Positions 11,420 through 23,525 of a stretch of DNA of 64,000 bases are shown piece by piece. The stretch comes from Eupeodes corollae (taxonomy: Eukaryota; Arthropoda; Insecta; Diptera; Syrphidae): positions 118,144,156-118,208,155 of the forward strand of contig NC_079148.1 of the NCBI RefSeq assembly GCF_945859685.1, read 5' to 3'. A model generated the notes under the pieces. That model did not search any database, was not told the DNA's origin, and saw only the letters and a program-made list of their open reading frames with translations. The position numbers and the translations under genes were made by a program. The first letter of the stretch is position 1. Each line of letters starts with the position of its first letter.

Positions 11420-13045
11420 ATACATACATGAGAATAAGACAAAGTTTAAAGATGGATTTGTATAGAACAGTTAAAAACAAGTATTTTTTGTTATGGAAGG
11501 GTTGGGTTTATCTCCCCCAGTTTAGGCGGGAGGGGCAATTTAAAAAAAAAAAATATTACTTAAAATGGAAAAAAATAGGTAAAAAAAAAAAAGGCTGGGA
11601 TGCGACCCACACTGATATCTTCCCATCCCGTCTGTCGATTTGTCTTGCTTATAAGTTTGTCTATATGTACTCGTATCAATTTTTACCAAATTTGCGTACT
11701 ATTTTTTGTAGATTTTTTTTTATGAAAAAACGGAATGTTGGATTTTTATATAAAAATTACTGAATATTGAAAACAATATTTACTGTGAAATAAAATAAGT
11801 TTGAAGCCAATATTTTTAATTTTTTAAAAACTTTTTGAGCCGAAAGTAAATTTTTACTAAGTTTTTGTATTGTTTTTTTTAGAGTTTTATTTTTTGTAAA
11901 AAAAAACTATCAATTAGAATTTTTTAAAAAATTTACCAAATGTTGAAAACAATATTTCTTATAAGATAAAATTAGTTTGAATCCAATATTTAAAATTTTT
12001 GAAGAGATATTTGAGTCGAACATCAATTTTTACCAACTTTTATATATATTTTTTTTAGGTTTTTATTTTTTGTAAAAAATTCGATTCTTCTCAAAATATG
12101 TCCTAATGTTGAAAACAATATTTCTTATAAGAAAAAATTAGTAAAAAGCTATTATCTCTTAAGAGGTATTTGAGTCGAAAATCATTTTTTACCAACTTTT
12201 GTTAATTTTTTTTTCGGTTTTTAATTTTTTGTAAAAAAAACTGTCAATTCGATTTTTTTCAAACTTTAACTGAATATTGACAACAAGATTTTTTGAAAGA
12301 TAAAAGTAAATTAAAGCCAATATCTCAAAGTTTTGAAAAGATATTTGAGTCGAAAATCAATTTTTCAAAATGTCGAAAACAATATTTCTTATAAGATAAA
12401 ATAAGCTTGAAGCCTAAATTTCAGGTTTTTGAAAAGATATTTGAATCGATATTCAATTTTTACGAACTTTGAGTAATGTTTTTTTAGATTTTTAATTTTT
12501 ATAAAAAATAAACTGTCAATTAGATTTTTCTCAAAATTTTATCAGGTGTCAAAAACATTATTCTTCATTGCACAAAATTGTTTTAGAGATGAAATCATAT
12601 TTCAGTCGTAAAATTTTGGAGGTGACAATTTTTTTTTTCAGTTTTATTGATTTATAAAAAAAACCGTTATATTGTTTTTTTTTTCAAAAAATATACCTGT
12701 TTCTTTAAGGTTAACCAAAATTTTCACCTTTTTTTCAAACTGCTATGGTAAAAAAAACCACCCACGCAATTTTCTTGAGAGCCCTTTCTGCATCTTTCTA
12801 CCTTATTATCTGTATAACAAAATTTATTTGAAGTCGATATCTCTTCTGGTTCTAGAGCTATGGACGACGAAAAAAACGTCGCGAACATACGGACGTACAA
12901 ACGTACGTACACACGCACGCACAGACATCTTTCTAAAAATCTTTTATTTCGACTCTAGGCACCTTGAAACGTCGAGAAATGTCAAAATTTTCAATTTGAC
13001 AAATCGGACCCATTACAATAACTTCCTATGGGAAGTTAACAAGAA
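11420..13045 (+). repeat. ~170-bp-unit repeat element, fullest copy (copy 1)
   Basis: The head (11420-11600) contains GATTTGTATAGAACAG and a C/G-rich patch. The body is a row of degenerate units in which TTGAAAACAATATTT recurs at about 11768, 11942, 12107, 12275, 12371 and 12548. Spacing is roughly 165-177 bp, with one shortened unit. The tail (12720-13045) has TGGTTCTAGAGCTATGGACG, an ACGTACG-rich run near 12890-12930, and a terminal palindrome AACTTCCTATGGGAAGTT near 13020-13037. No protein was recognised; the 111- and 133-codon frames in it are AT-driven. An inverted copy lies at 26.67-28.09 kb, and fragments lie near 30.0-30.7 and 47.5 kb. Confidence 0.8.
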
Positions 13046-15207
13046 AATAAAGCACACGAATAAAAAGAAGTAATGAAAATGAGAATAACAAGAATACAAA
13101 CAATAATGAAGACAATATTTTATAAAAACAAAATTAAAACTAAAACACAATAAACAAAACGCACAAGCAAAAACATAACAAAAAAAAATACAAAAAATGG
13201 AAAAATAAATAAAACAACAAAAAATAGATTATGAAAAAAAACACAAATACAAACAAAAAACTACTAAATAATATTAATTAAACTATAAAGTAACAATTGT
13301 AAAAGTACTTTTCAGGGTATTTTAACTAGAACATGCAAATTGTATTGGATTCTTAAGAAAAACAAACCACATACAAAAAACTAATTAATTATTTAAAATA
13401 AACAAAATTTAAATTAATGCAAAAATTCTTTTAATATGTCGGTTTATCATAAAGACACACATAGGATAAAACACATACATACATATTCCTAAATAGATCT
13501 TGGTATTCACTAAGGTAAGTATTGCTTGTTTTTAAGTTGCAAATTTAATTTTTCAAAAATTGTATTTCTTATATTGTGTCATTTTCTTGTGAACTGAAGA
13601 CATACACATCTACACATTGCAATGTTTAAATGTAAATATGTATATAGTTTCTTATTTGACCTACCACTACCATTTTCTCAAAGTTCATCCACTTTGATCT
13701 GAGTTCAATTTTGCCTCATTATATGCCTCTATACACTCCACCACTTGTACAAGTAGAAGTACGATGAACGATATAAATAATATAAATCTTATAAAATTCT
13801 ATTCAACACTCTCAATTGAAACAAATTATAAATTTTATGTTTGCTTAAGTTGACAACAATCACACTGTCAATTCAAATTATGTGTGTGTTGGTGGTCATA
13901 TCAATGTATGTATGTTGTATATGTGAAACTTCTGATGTTTTATTTAACCTGTCCCCCATTTGTTATTTCATGTTTTTAAATAAAAATATTTATAAGTGAA
14001 TGACACTTGGCGTTTTTTTTTTTTGTTTTCCACCCGAAATTTGAACTCAAGACGATGTCGTTGATGTCGTCCGCGTCCGCGTCGTCGTCCGTCGTAGTCT
14101 TTTAGGCTAACGTGCCAAGTGTCACGTGTCCTCATCGTCATCGTAATTTTTTCGTTTTTATATGAAAGGGTTTCATTACTGTTAGACTTATGCATATAAT
14201 GCACGATGTGTGCCATGCCTTCTTGTCTAATGTCAGGTCATAGAGAGCTCGAACATTCTCGATTTCTATAAACTCACTGCTGTAAGCTCTTGTATTTGCA
14301 TCTTCAGCTTTCTTCATCGTCGTCGTCACCGATGATGATGTCGTCCTAGCGTCGTCATAGAGTCTTGGAAAATAGATGATGGAAAATTGCTTGCCTTATA
14401 TGATGGTAAAATGTGGTGTACCACGAATTAAATATTACCATCATCATCAACTTCAACAGAAAGCCCATACGATACGATACGATGAATACACCTAAGCAAA
14501 TAGCCATGAACCTCACAAATAACCTACAGCTGACTTGAGCAGGTTATTGTTGATGTCGACGACACGGTAGGAGCGCGGTTGGAGAGACGTGGGAAAGACG
14601 TTTAGTAGAGCAGGTGGGGGCAGGTATGGAGGCAAGAACCTGCCGAGGAGGCGATATGGACGAAAAGAAGTTAATGACAATGAACTGTGGTTTGAAGTTT
14701 TTTTTTTTTTGTTTTTGATTTTATTTGTTGCTTTTTTTTGCCTGGCTTTTTTGGTGAAAGAAACTTAATCAAAATCGGTTGATGACCTCTCTTATATATA
14801 GAGTGAACTTTCAAAGACCTCAAAGCCCAAGGATTCCTTTTTGTGTCTAAACTTCTTTTTGTTTGCCTAAAGAGAAAAAAAAGGAGTGACAAGCCGAAAG
14901 GATGTTAAGCTATTGGTGTACCTACTTTACTCAAAAAGGTTAACGTCGGTCGTTTGTGTACTGGCACAGAAGAAGGAAAATAAAAAGTATTGTGAGTAAA
15001 AAAGTAGAGATTTGTGTAGTGAAACTGGGGGGTTGAAATCCAAATGGTTTGTGGGCGTTTAGAACTTGGATTTATGAAGTGTTTACATATCGTCCAGTCG
15101 GAATGTGAAAAAAACAAGATGAATTAGCAAACACTGTGTGGGCTTTAGGGTGTCTTATGGGTCAGAAGAAATTTGCGCAAGGAGTGTTAGTCACACTATC
15201 TATCTAT
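13046..15207. other. noncoding region with CGT-rich simple repeats
   Basis: No supported gene. From about 14040 to 14350 there are dense CGTC/GATG triplet runs, and a G-rich patch lies near 14570-14660. Frames across the triplet runs give repetitive Arg/Asp peptides and are not convincing as genes. Confidence 0.4.
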
Positions 15208-17240
15208 CCCATTTTGATTTTCGTTGTTTATAAACCTTAGACTTGTTTGAGTGAGTATTTCTTATTTAAGTTTTTCGTTACAAGTAATAAGTATCCAGTA
15301 CTTACAAATGAAAGTACTTACTAGAGCTGTAAATACTCGTAGTTGACTAAAACAGCTTACAAAATGTTTTGAAGATTTTAAAAGTACTTTCAAGTATAAA
15401 GCACGTGTTTTCAAATATATAAAGAGTATTTCAAAGTATTTGTGACTTAAGTTTAAGTATTTAACAAGTACATACTTTCAAATACTAAAACAATCATTTA
15501 AACAGACTATAGATTTTTTCTTTAAGAAATTAAAATTGAAACGAAAATTAATCCATGGCCTGGTATTCGAATTTTCAATACTAGCAAGTACTCGAATTAT
15601 AGGGTTTTCTAATTGTTCAAAGAAATTTTCGAAAATATATATTGGTGCTGCATCCGTTTTAACAAATTTTTATTTTTGTAAAACCCTTTACTAATCTAGT
15701 ACTCGAGCAAGTTATACTCTGTTCTTGTATTCAAATACTTGAAAAATACTAATATGTACCTAACCCATTTTGATTTTCGTTGGGCGCGTTATTTATAAAC
15801 CTTAGACTTGTTTGAGTGAGGATTTCTTATTTAAGTATTTCGTTACAAGTAATAAGTATCCAGTACTTACAAATCAAAGCTAAGCGAGCTGTAAACAGTT
15901 GACTAAAACAGCTTACAAAATATTTTGAAGATTTTAAAAAGTACTTTCAAGTATTAAGCACGTATTTTTAAATATTTAAAGAGTACTTCAAAGTATTTGG
16001 CCTTTAGTTTAAGTATTTTACAAGTACATACTTTCAAATACTGAAACAATCATTTAAACAGACTATAGATTTTTTCTTTAAGAAATTAAGTTTTAAATTG
16101 AAACGAACATTACTCAATGGCCAGGTGTTTCAATACTAGCAAGTACTTGAATCCAAAAAACTTTTCAATTGGAAAAGCTTGCTATTTGGGCAGCTGCCAC
16201 TTTTTAAGCTGTAATAATTTATGACGTTTGACAAATAAAAACTATGCCATCACTGAAAATATAACGATACACGCTTCAGCATCACTTTGTAATAAAGTGT
16301 ATGTAATGGTCCACCTTTGATTTAAGGTTGAATTAGTAAAGTTATCAAGGTATTGAAGGCGGAAATGTTCTAATTGTTCAAAGAAATTTTCGAAAATATA
16401 TATTGGTGCTGCATCCGTTACTGTGGCTTCACAGATAAAAAAAATATCAAATTTTTATTTTTGTAAAACCCTTTACTAATCTAGTACTCGAGCAAGTTAT
16501 ACTCGGTTCTTGTATTCAAATACTTGAAAAATACTTATATGTACCTAACCAATTTTGATTTTCGTTGGGCGCGTTATTTATAAACCTTAGACTTGTTTGA
16601 GTGAGTATTTCTTATTTAAGTATTTCGTTAAAAGTAATAAGTATCCAGTACTTACAAATCAAAGTATCTACTTGAGCTGTAAATACTCGTAGTTGACTAA
16701 AACAGCTTACAAAATGTTTTGAAGATTATTAAAAGTACTTTCAAGTATTAAGCACGTGTTTTCAAATATTTAAAGAGTACTTCAAAGTATTTGGGACTTA
16801 AGTTTAAATATTTAACAAGTACATAGTTTCAAATACGGAAACAATCATTTAAACAGACTATAGATTTTATCTCTAAGTAATTAAGTTTTAAATTGAAACG
16901 AACATTACTCAATGGCCTGGTATTCGAATTTTCAATACTAGCAACTACTTGAATCCAAAAAAATGTTTCAATTGGAAAAGCTGACTATTTAGGCAGCTGC
17001 CACTTCTTAAGCTGTCATCATTTATTACGTTTGACAAGTAAAAACTATGCCAGCACTGAAAATGTAACGAAACACGCTTCAGCATAACTTTGTAATAAAG
17101 TTTTTTTTCACAGATAAAAAAATGAAAATATCAAATTTTAATTTTTGTAAAACCCTTTACTAATCAAGTACTCAAGCAAGTTATACTCGGTTCTTGTATT
17201 CAAATGCTTGAAAAATACTAGTATGTACTCGGATTTTCAG
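15208..17240 (+). repeat. triplicated 0.55-0.8 kb block
   Basis: Three successive blocks start with (C)CCATTTTGATTTTCGTTG-like sequence at about 15208, 15764 and 16549. Each runs on through GACTTGTTTGAGTGAG, AATAAGTATCCAGTACTTAC, AAACAGACTATAG and ACTCGAGCAAGTTATACTC-like sequence, to GAAAAATACTNNTATGTAC. The first block is about 230 bp shorter because it lacks the portion with CAGCTGCCACTT and the CACGCTTCAGCAT stretch. Blocks 2 and 3 keep GGGCGCGTTATTTATAAACC at their start; the first has a shorter form. No coding capacity was seen. The short sequence AGTACTT or a close variant recurs many times inside the blocks. Confidence 0.85.
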
Positions 17241-19772
17241 CTATCAATAACAGGGTAGAAATGGCTATCTCAAGGCAACCTAGCCTGAGATCCAATTAGT
17301 GTAGTGTCCCGTTTTGATATTCAATAACAGGGTACTACACAAAAAAGTATAAGCAACACCATCGTGTACTTGTACTTGCGAAGGCTTTAACCTTTTTTTT
17401 CAAAGGTTCTTCAATATATTCTTGTCATAATACTTGAAACCAATATGAATTTTGACCATTTTATACATCGATTTTACGAGAATAAGCTAGTAGCAATGGA
17501 TATCAATTTAGGCTCAAAGCAACCAACCAGCTAACTTCATAAATGATTAACGCATACATTTATTTTCATGCGTATAACAACATGACGTTTTCACAGTGAA
17601 AACACAACAACAAAAAACGGGGTCAACAAATTCACAATTACCAAGAACTTGACATTAAGAGATAAAATTTAATTTAGCAACACACAACAACAAAAAAAAC
17701 TCCAAAGAGACAAGTTGCATAGTTTTTGCTCGCATAATTGGCAACCTTCAATTTTTAAACTTGCCATTGAAATATTGAAATAGCTCTTCATTAAAATAAT
17801 GTGCATATAAATGCAATACTATATGCAATGAGGTACATAATATTTTTATATGGTTTTAAACGTATCTCCTCTGAGAGCTAATATATGCATATGAATAAAT
17901 ATCAGTGGTCTATCCACATGGCTATAAAACAAAAAACATTAAACTGGTAATAAATACGTTTAAAGCCATTTATACAGAAGAAAAACACAGTAAAAGTGAA
18001 AAATGAAACTGCAGCGTGTGTTGAGTGTTTTGTGTGCTTCACCCCCTCCCTCTAAAATCATTGACAGGTGTTTTTTTGTATTGTTTTTGTTGCTTATACT
18101 ACAATGAATAAAGCTTAAAAATAAATAAAGCTTTATTGTTGGAAGCGTACTAAAAAAATGCCTTAATTGAGAGAGTAAAACAGTCGATGACCTCTAAGCC
18201 AGAATAATTTAGTGGTGGTTGGGAAAAAATAAAACTGTTTTACATTCGGTTTTACCTTCAAAAATGATCATAAGATTTGAACATTTCTCGATGTGTTTAT
18301 AACATATTTTTGAAATATCGAAAGGAGAAGAAATGTTAAGAAAAAAAATACGTACAAACGTTTTTAAGTGTAAATGTGTACTTTTGCACATTTGTACGTT
18401 TTGTACGCTTAAAAAGTTCACATGACCGATTGGTCGCTTGAGTAGTTACTCTGAATCTGGCAAAAAAAAAGAAACAATTTAGAGTGTTTCTACTGTACTT
18501 CAACACTGGCAGCAATTTTGTTTTGTATTTTTGCATAAAGCTTAAACTTGCTACTATAAAACTTAAAAAAAATAAAACAAAATATATACAATTAAATTTG
18601 TGTTTGGTTAAACAACACAACAAAGTTTAATTTACTTTTTACAACGTTGCCAAATCTATTTAGCACAAACACAAAAAAAAAGAAGAAAAATAAGAAAATG
18701 GTTTCCAATTCAAAATATTGTTTTTAGTTTTACTTGGAATTGTTTGTTGACTAATGCTATGGTATTACCCAATCAGTGAAGTTTTATTTTATTTATTTTG
18801 TCATGTTGGTATAAATGTACGTAACTAGATACCCGCATCATCAGATATTCATAAATCAACCATTTACTTAAAATAAAGTGGAGTATTCTTTTTTTTGTAA
18901 TGGCGATACATACTCAACACAATATTTTTGAAGAGACAATTTTGAATAGGGGAATCCCCCAATGTTAGACGTCATTAGAATGTCATTTAACATTGTAAAT
19001 ACTTTGTCATGGTTTGAAATTAACTTTGCTTTATATTCCAATCATGTGTTTAAATTGTTAAAAGGGGTGATTTTTGTGTATATAATGTCGATATATCGAA
19101 CTCTAGCTGTCAATTTAATGACGTACAATTTTATCGACTTTTAGTAAAATGCTCGAGAGTTTTTAGTAAGTTACTAATTAAAAACAGATGATTTTACTGA
19201 TTTTTTAAATAAAAGCTTGCAATCTATTTGCATATCTGTTAAAAATTTACTTTATATATAAAATAAAATGGCTACTTTTAGTAATTTTATGAGTTTACTA
19301 TTTGACTTCTGTGTTTCTGAATATTTTAATTAATATGTCTGTTATATAAGTTTAGGTTTGTACACTTTGTTTTTTTTTTTTTCTTAGCGTGAACTGTCAC
19401 AATTGGGAAAAAAATGTGTACGGTTAACCTTTTGTAACAGCTAGTAATTGTCTAAATAAAGAACTTTCCGAAAAGAACTTTCATTGTCAATTTTGAAGCT
19501 CTCATTTTTTGATATCTGACAAGTAAAAACTACGCCATTACTAAAAATAGATTGATTTGAAATGGTTAAAGTTCAAAAAATAAGTACAATTTTACAATCA
19601 CAACTCGCAAAAAAACTGAAGAGCTGAAAACCCCAGTAATAGAGAAATTAATTGGTGGGAAAATATGTGCGTCGGCCAAGAACAACTGAGGATGAATATT
19701 CAGATAAGTGTTGCATTTAAAGCTCGGAATATCCTAGAATGATTTTTTTAAAAACCTTTTCCTTCCTCAACT
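17241..19772. other. noncoding, nothing recognised
   Basis: AT-rich DNA. The 14-mer TCAATAACAGGGTA occurs twice, at about 17245 and 17321. No gene or transposon protein was seen. Confidence 0.4.
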
Positions 19773-20070
19773 GTAGTACCCGTGGCATGATGGTTAGTGC
19801 GGTGGACTGTCATGCGAGAGGTCTTGGGTTCGACCCCTGCCTGTGCCACATAAAGTTTTATTCACGGGTACTGCCTCTTTCGAGGAATTGACAAATTCTC
19901 CAAAAGTAATTCTTGTCATGAAAAGGGCTTCTCAAATTAGCCGTTCGGATTCGGCTAAAAACTGTAGGTCCCCTCCATCCCTGACAACAGTACTCGCACA
20001 AAGGAATGGTCGAGAATTGTAAGTCACTAGGACTTAGTTCTCAACGGACTGTTTCTCCACCCAATTTATT
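19773..20070 (+). mobile_element. tRNA-derived SINE, copy 1
   Basis: About 298 bp. The head is tRNA-like and carries the two internal RNA polymerase III promoter boxes: an A box at 19791-19802 (TGGTTAGTGCGG) and a B box at 19827-19837 (GGTTCGACCCC). The body runs through TAATTCTTGTCATGAAAAG and TGTAAGTCACTAGG and ends at CACCCAATTTATTTATG. This is the best-kept promoter among five copies in the window (others near 30747, 33698, 44642 and 52993). SINEs are noncoding and use the enzymes of a partner LINE. The partner cannot be identified here, since no LINE tail in the window matches the SINE tail. Confidence 0.88.
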
Positions 20071-20129
20071 TATGTTTTTACTTTTTTCTTTGAGGTCACG
20101 TGAAACATAATTTCGTTCGTAATGCTGCT

Positions 20130-21668
20130 CAATGGATTCAAGACCCTTTTTTTATATTATACTCGCACTCAAGGGGATATGAATACCCTTATCATGATTA
20201 ATCACAGTACAAGCATTTAGGAAGGGAGGATAGGATTAGAAAGGAGATAGCGGTGTACATTGGTTTTGAATGTCTGCACATTATTACAATGTGTGGGAAA
20301 CATTGAGTCTGGTAAAGCATTCCACATTCGTGTGGTGCGAGTAAACAAAGAATCTCCGTACTTTACAGTACGTCCAAAATTAGGCTCAAGGGTAAACTGA
20401 TGAGCAGAAGAACGGATATTACGGTTGAATTGTTTGAGGGGAGGAATGCAACATGTGATCACTCCACAAGAAGTAGTTTGTAATGCACATACTTAGGACT
20501 GAAAGGTGCTCGGTCTCCTCGATGCAAGTACCACACATGGATAGTGGCATTGGGGGAAGGTTACGCTTTTGTGACAGTAGACAGCATTGAGTTTTCGAAG
20601 CATTAAATTCTACACGGTTTTTGATTCCCCATTGGACAATGCTAGCAAGATCAGAATTTAACGAGCTTATCATACGCTGCCGTTGATAGTCCACATTCGA
20701 AGAACAAGGATGAGAATCTAAAAACGAATATGAGAAGCTGAGGGTACTTTCATCAGCGGAACAATTAAGTGGGTTAAAAGTTTCAGAAAAAAGATCATTT
20801 ATAAAAATAAGGAAAAGTGTCGGAGACAAAACGTAGCCCTGGGGCACACCAGCGTTTATTTTGTGGATATCAGATTTGAACCCGTTCAAGACTACTTAAA
20901 TTGAACGGACCGACCCAACGAAGAAGGGATTCATCAATACCAAATGCACGCATTTTCGATAAGAGAGCTTGGTGCCAAACTCTATCAAATGTCTTTGAAA
21001 TATCAAGTGCAATAATCTTACTTTCTCCAAAACGATTTTAAGATTTGTTCCACTGTTCGGCTCTATTGCAATGAAAGCCATACTACCCGTCATTAAGAAG
21101 CTTCCGTTCTTCAAGATATTTCTTAAGCTGAAAATTGATCAGCGTTTCCATGACCTTGGAAAGAAGGGATGTAAGTGCAATTGAACGATAGTTAGATGGT
21201 GAAAAGGATTCACCTTTTTTAAGAACAGGCTGTACAATTCAGTTTTCCATCCACTCGGAAAGAGATCTGTAGAATAGGACAGATGGAAAATCTTACGCAG
21301 TGGTTTTGACAGCGTTGAAGAACATCTCTTCATAACAATAGTGGGGATACTATCCGGCCAGCGGATTTGTGTATGTCTAGATTTTTAAGTACTTTAGTAA
21401 ATGAACGTGTACGAAAGAAGATTCGTCCCATAGAACCGTTTAAGCTTTCAAGTACAGGAGAAGTCATGTCACTCATTGGCAGCGTCGAATTAACAGCAAA
21501 CTGTGCTGCAAGCAAATTGGCTTTATCAATCGAGCTTACGTAGGGAGTGTCATTCGAAACGAGCGTAAGAACTGACGATGACATAGTGTTGCGCACATTT
21601 TTTACAAATGACCAGAAATTGTTACTACCATTGGGACAGTTATTATTCTCAATTAACAACAAATTGAT
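20130..21668 (-). mobile_element. CR1/jockey-like non-LTR retrotransposon, 5'-truncated
   Basis: Minus-strand frames give, in order, an N-terminal part with NFWSFVKNVRN (21662-21330), then reverse-transcriptase parts. One contains AGVPQGYVLSPTLFLIFINDL followed by a degenerate active site SADEST where YADDST is expected (20889-20419). The C-terminal part contains FTRTTRMWNALPDSMFP (20462-20217), a terminal motif I associate with CR1/jockey-type LINEs. The frames are broken by shifts and stops near 21330, 21130, 20890 and 20460. The 3' UTR ends in an A-rich stretch near 20140. There is no RNase H domain, which separates it from copies A-C. Confidence 0.85.
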
Positions 21669-21724
21669 TCACTAATCTTGTTTTATTTTGAAAATTAAAC
21701 AAATAAATAACTCTAAGAATTAAT

Positions 21725-21738
21725 TGGCGCCCAACGTG
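21725..21738 (+). repeat. primer-binding-site motif of an LTR retrotransposon
   Basis: TGGCGCCCAACGTG has the form of the tRNA-primer binding site of gypsy-type insect LTR elements. It is preceded by CTCTAAGAATTAAT, which could be the end of an LTR. No internal retroviral-type genes follow. Confidence 0.5.
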
Positions 21739-23156
21739 AAACTATTGTATAGATAATAATTTAGGTTATATATGTATTTTTAGCTCACCAAAAAACTCGA
21801 AATATCTTTAATATGTATATATATGTTTAATATCTGCAATATGAATACGTATTACTTTTTTATATTTATATCGACACAATTTAAGTTTGTCCTAGTTTAA
21901 AATTAATTTATATTCGCCATGGAGTTCCAAATTCGCCAAGAAAAAAAAAAGTAAAATAAAGTCATACACGTGTTTGCAAAGCTTCTACAAAGTCGAAAGT
22001 CATGTAAGAATTAAGTAATTCATAATTATTACCTTATTTAAAAAATATGTACGTACATATGTATGTACATATATAGATACAACTTGCATATAATTTTTAT
22101 AGAACACATTTTTACATATGTGTTTGCATATGACATTTTATGGCATGGGTGTGTATAATTTGTGCAACAATCTATCTAGTATGTTTATTGTAATATCATC
22201 ACATCACATGCAAAGTAAAAAAAAACATGTGAAAAAAAGGAAGACAAAAAAGAATGACTCGCGTTTAACTACGTCAAGCGCAGAACCCAGAGTCTATTGT
22301 ATAGAGCACCAAGAACAAGCGAAAAAAGGCAGCAATAAAAATAGAAGCATGTTTTTTTTTTGTCTATTTATCATTTTTTACCGAGGGAATATTGTACATA
22401 TGTACATAATCATTATGTGGTATATACAATACAAGATGCTCAGTCTTACTGCCACCGACACCGAACCAACAACAACAACAACTTTTTTTCTTTTGATTTT
22501 CCTCAGAGTCTGAATATAAACCAACACCCTGTGGAAGGAGTATTGAGAATCACCCAAATACTTGGGACTTGCGAAAAACCCACAAATACTTCATAACAAG
22601 CTTGGCTAGGTGGCGGCTAGTGGTGGCGGCGACGGCGCTGAAAATGTTCTATTTTCGCAGTTTGACTACATATATACAAACATGACAGAATATGTGTTAT
22701 GCATAGAAAAGCAATGAGCCAGAGATTAGAGTAGTTCTTTTTTTTAATTTGTTGTATAGAGGAAAGGAACCGATGAGAGAAATACTTTTTTAGTTTGGTG
22801 TGGACAGCGACGGTTTGGGGATGGGGAATTCATCTTCTTGACAACACGCCTACATGCCATTAATTACAACCACCTGTTGAATCTATGCTGGCCATTTACA
22901 TATTAGTATCATGTGCTGCTATAGCAGAAGGATGAATGAGTTTATTGAAGTTTTGTTTGTAGTGGAAAAGTACATACGTACATACATCTATTCTAAAGAA
23001 TTGATTTGACATACACAAACAAATTAAATGACTTTTTACATGTTAACCACTTTTTAAAAGAGTTTAAGAATATCCAATTTATACTTGCCCAGCGCAACAA
23101 CCTATTTATACATTGTTTATCTTTTTAAATAAAGCAAACAAAGTAAAGGAGGATTT

Positions 23157-23169
23157 ACATTGGGCGCCA
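23157..23169 (-). repeat. primer-binding-site motif, minus strand
   Basis: The minus strand reads TGGCGCCCAATGT, one mismatch from the site at 21725. The adjacent minus-strand sequence GTTAAGAATTAAAATAGAA shares an AAGAATTA element with the flank of that first site. Confidence 0.45.
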
Positions 23170-23320
23170 TTCTATTTTAATTCTTAACATTTTCAGCCTT
23201 CTTGCATATATATTGCGTTATTATACCCCTGCATTTATTTCACCCATAATTAAGACATAAACCCGACATGAAAAGCCACTAAGTTCGTTTGAACTAAACA
23301 AAAAATGAAATATATAAATT

Positions 23321-23335
23321 CCACGTTGGGCGCCA
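23321..23335 (-). repeat. primer-binding-site motif, minus strand
   Basis: The minus strand reads TGGCGCCCAACGTGG, the longest match of the three. It is preceded by GAGAATAAAAACTCTTAAA, which looks like an LTR 3' end. Confidence 0.5.
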
Positions 23336-23525
23336 TTTAAGAGTTTTTATTCTCAAAGGATTCTGATTTCAATGTGCCATTGTTTTTAAGTTCAAGTCAA
23401 TGTATACCACAATCAAACATGAGTATTAAACATTTCACCCCTCAATATAAATAAAAAACAAAATTAATTTCAATTTAAATAAAGAAAAAAAAGAAAGAAA
23501 ACCAAAAATAAAGTGTTCTACTTAC

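Larger units (their letters stand above)
21669..23525. other. noncoding interval with LTR-element footprints
   Basis: No gene recognised. Most of it would be intron of the minus-strand gene whose first coding exon ends at 23526. It contains three primer-binding-site-like motifs (separate entries), poly-A runs and a CGG-rich patch near 22610-22640. Confidence 0.45.

Noticed and set aside
12672..13073. 133-codon frame in the 12.7-13.1 kb repeat
   Set aside because: It lies in the tail of a repeat found elsewhere in inverted form, where the frame is not kept; the peptide is AT-driven.
14040..14350. CGTC/GATG triplet runs as a coding repeat or CRISPR-like array
   Set aside because: Simple-sequence repeats without unique spacers or a stable frame; eukaryotic context makes CRISPR irrelevant.
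19779..19848. tRNA gene call in the SINE head
   Set aside because: The tRNA-like segment carries the two promoter boxes but is part of a ~300-bp repeat found five times; it is a SINE, not a working tRNA gene.
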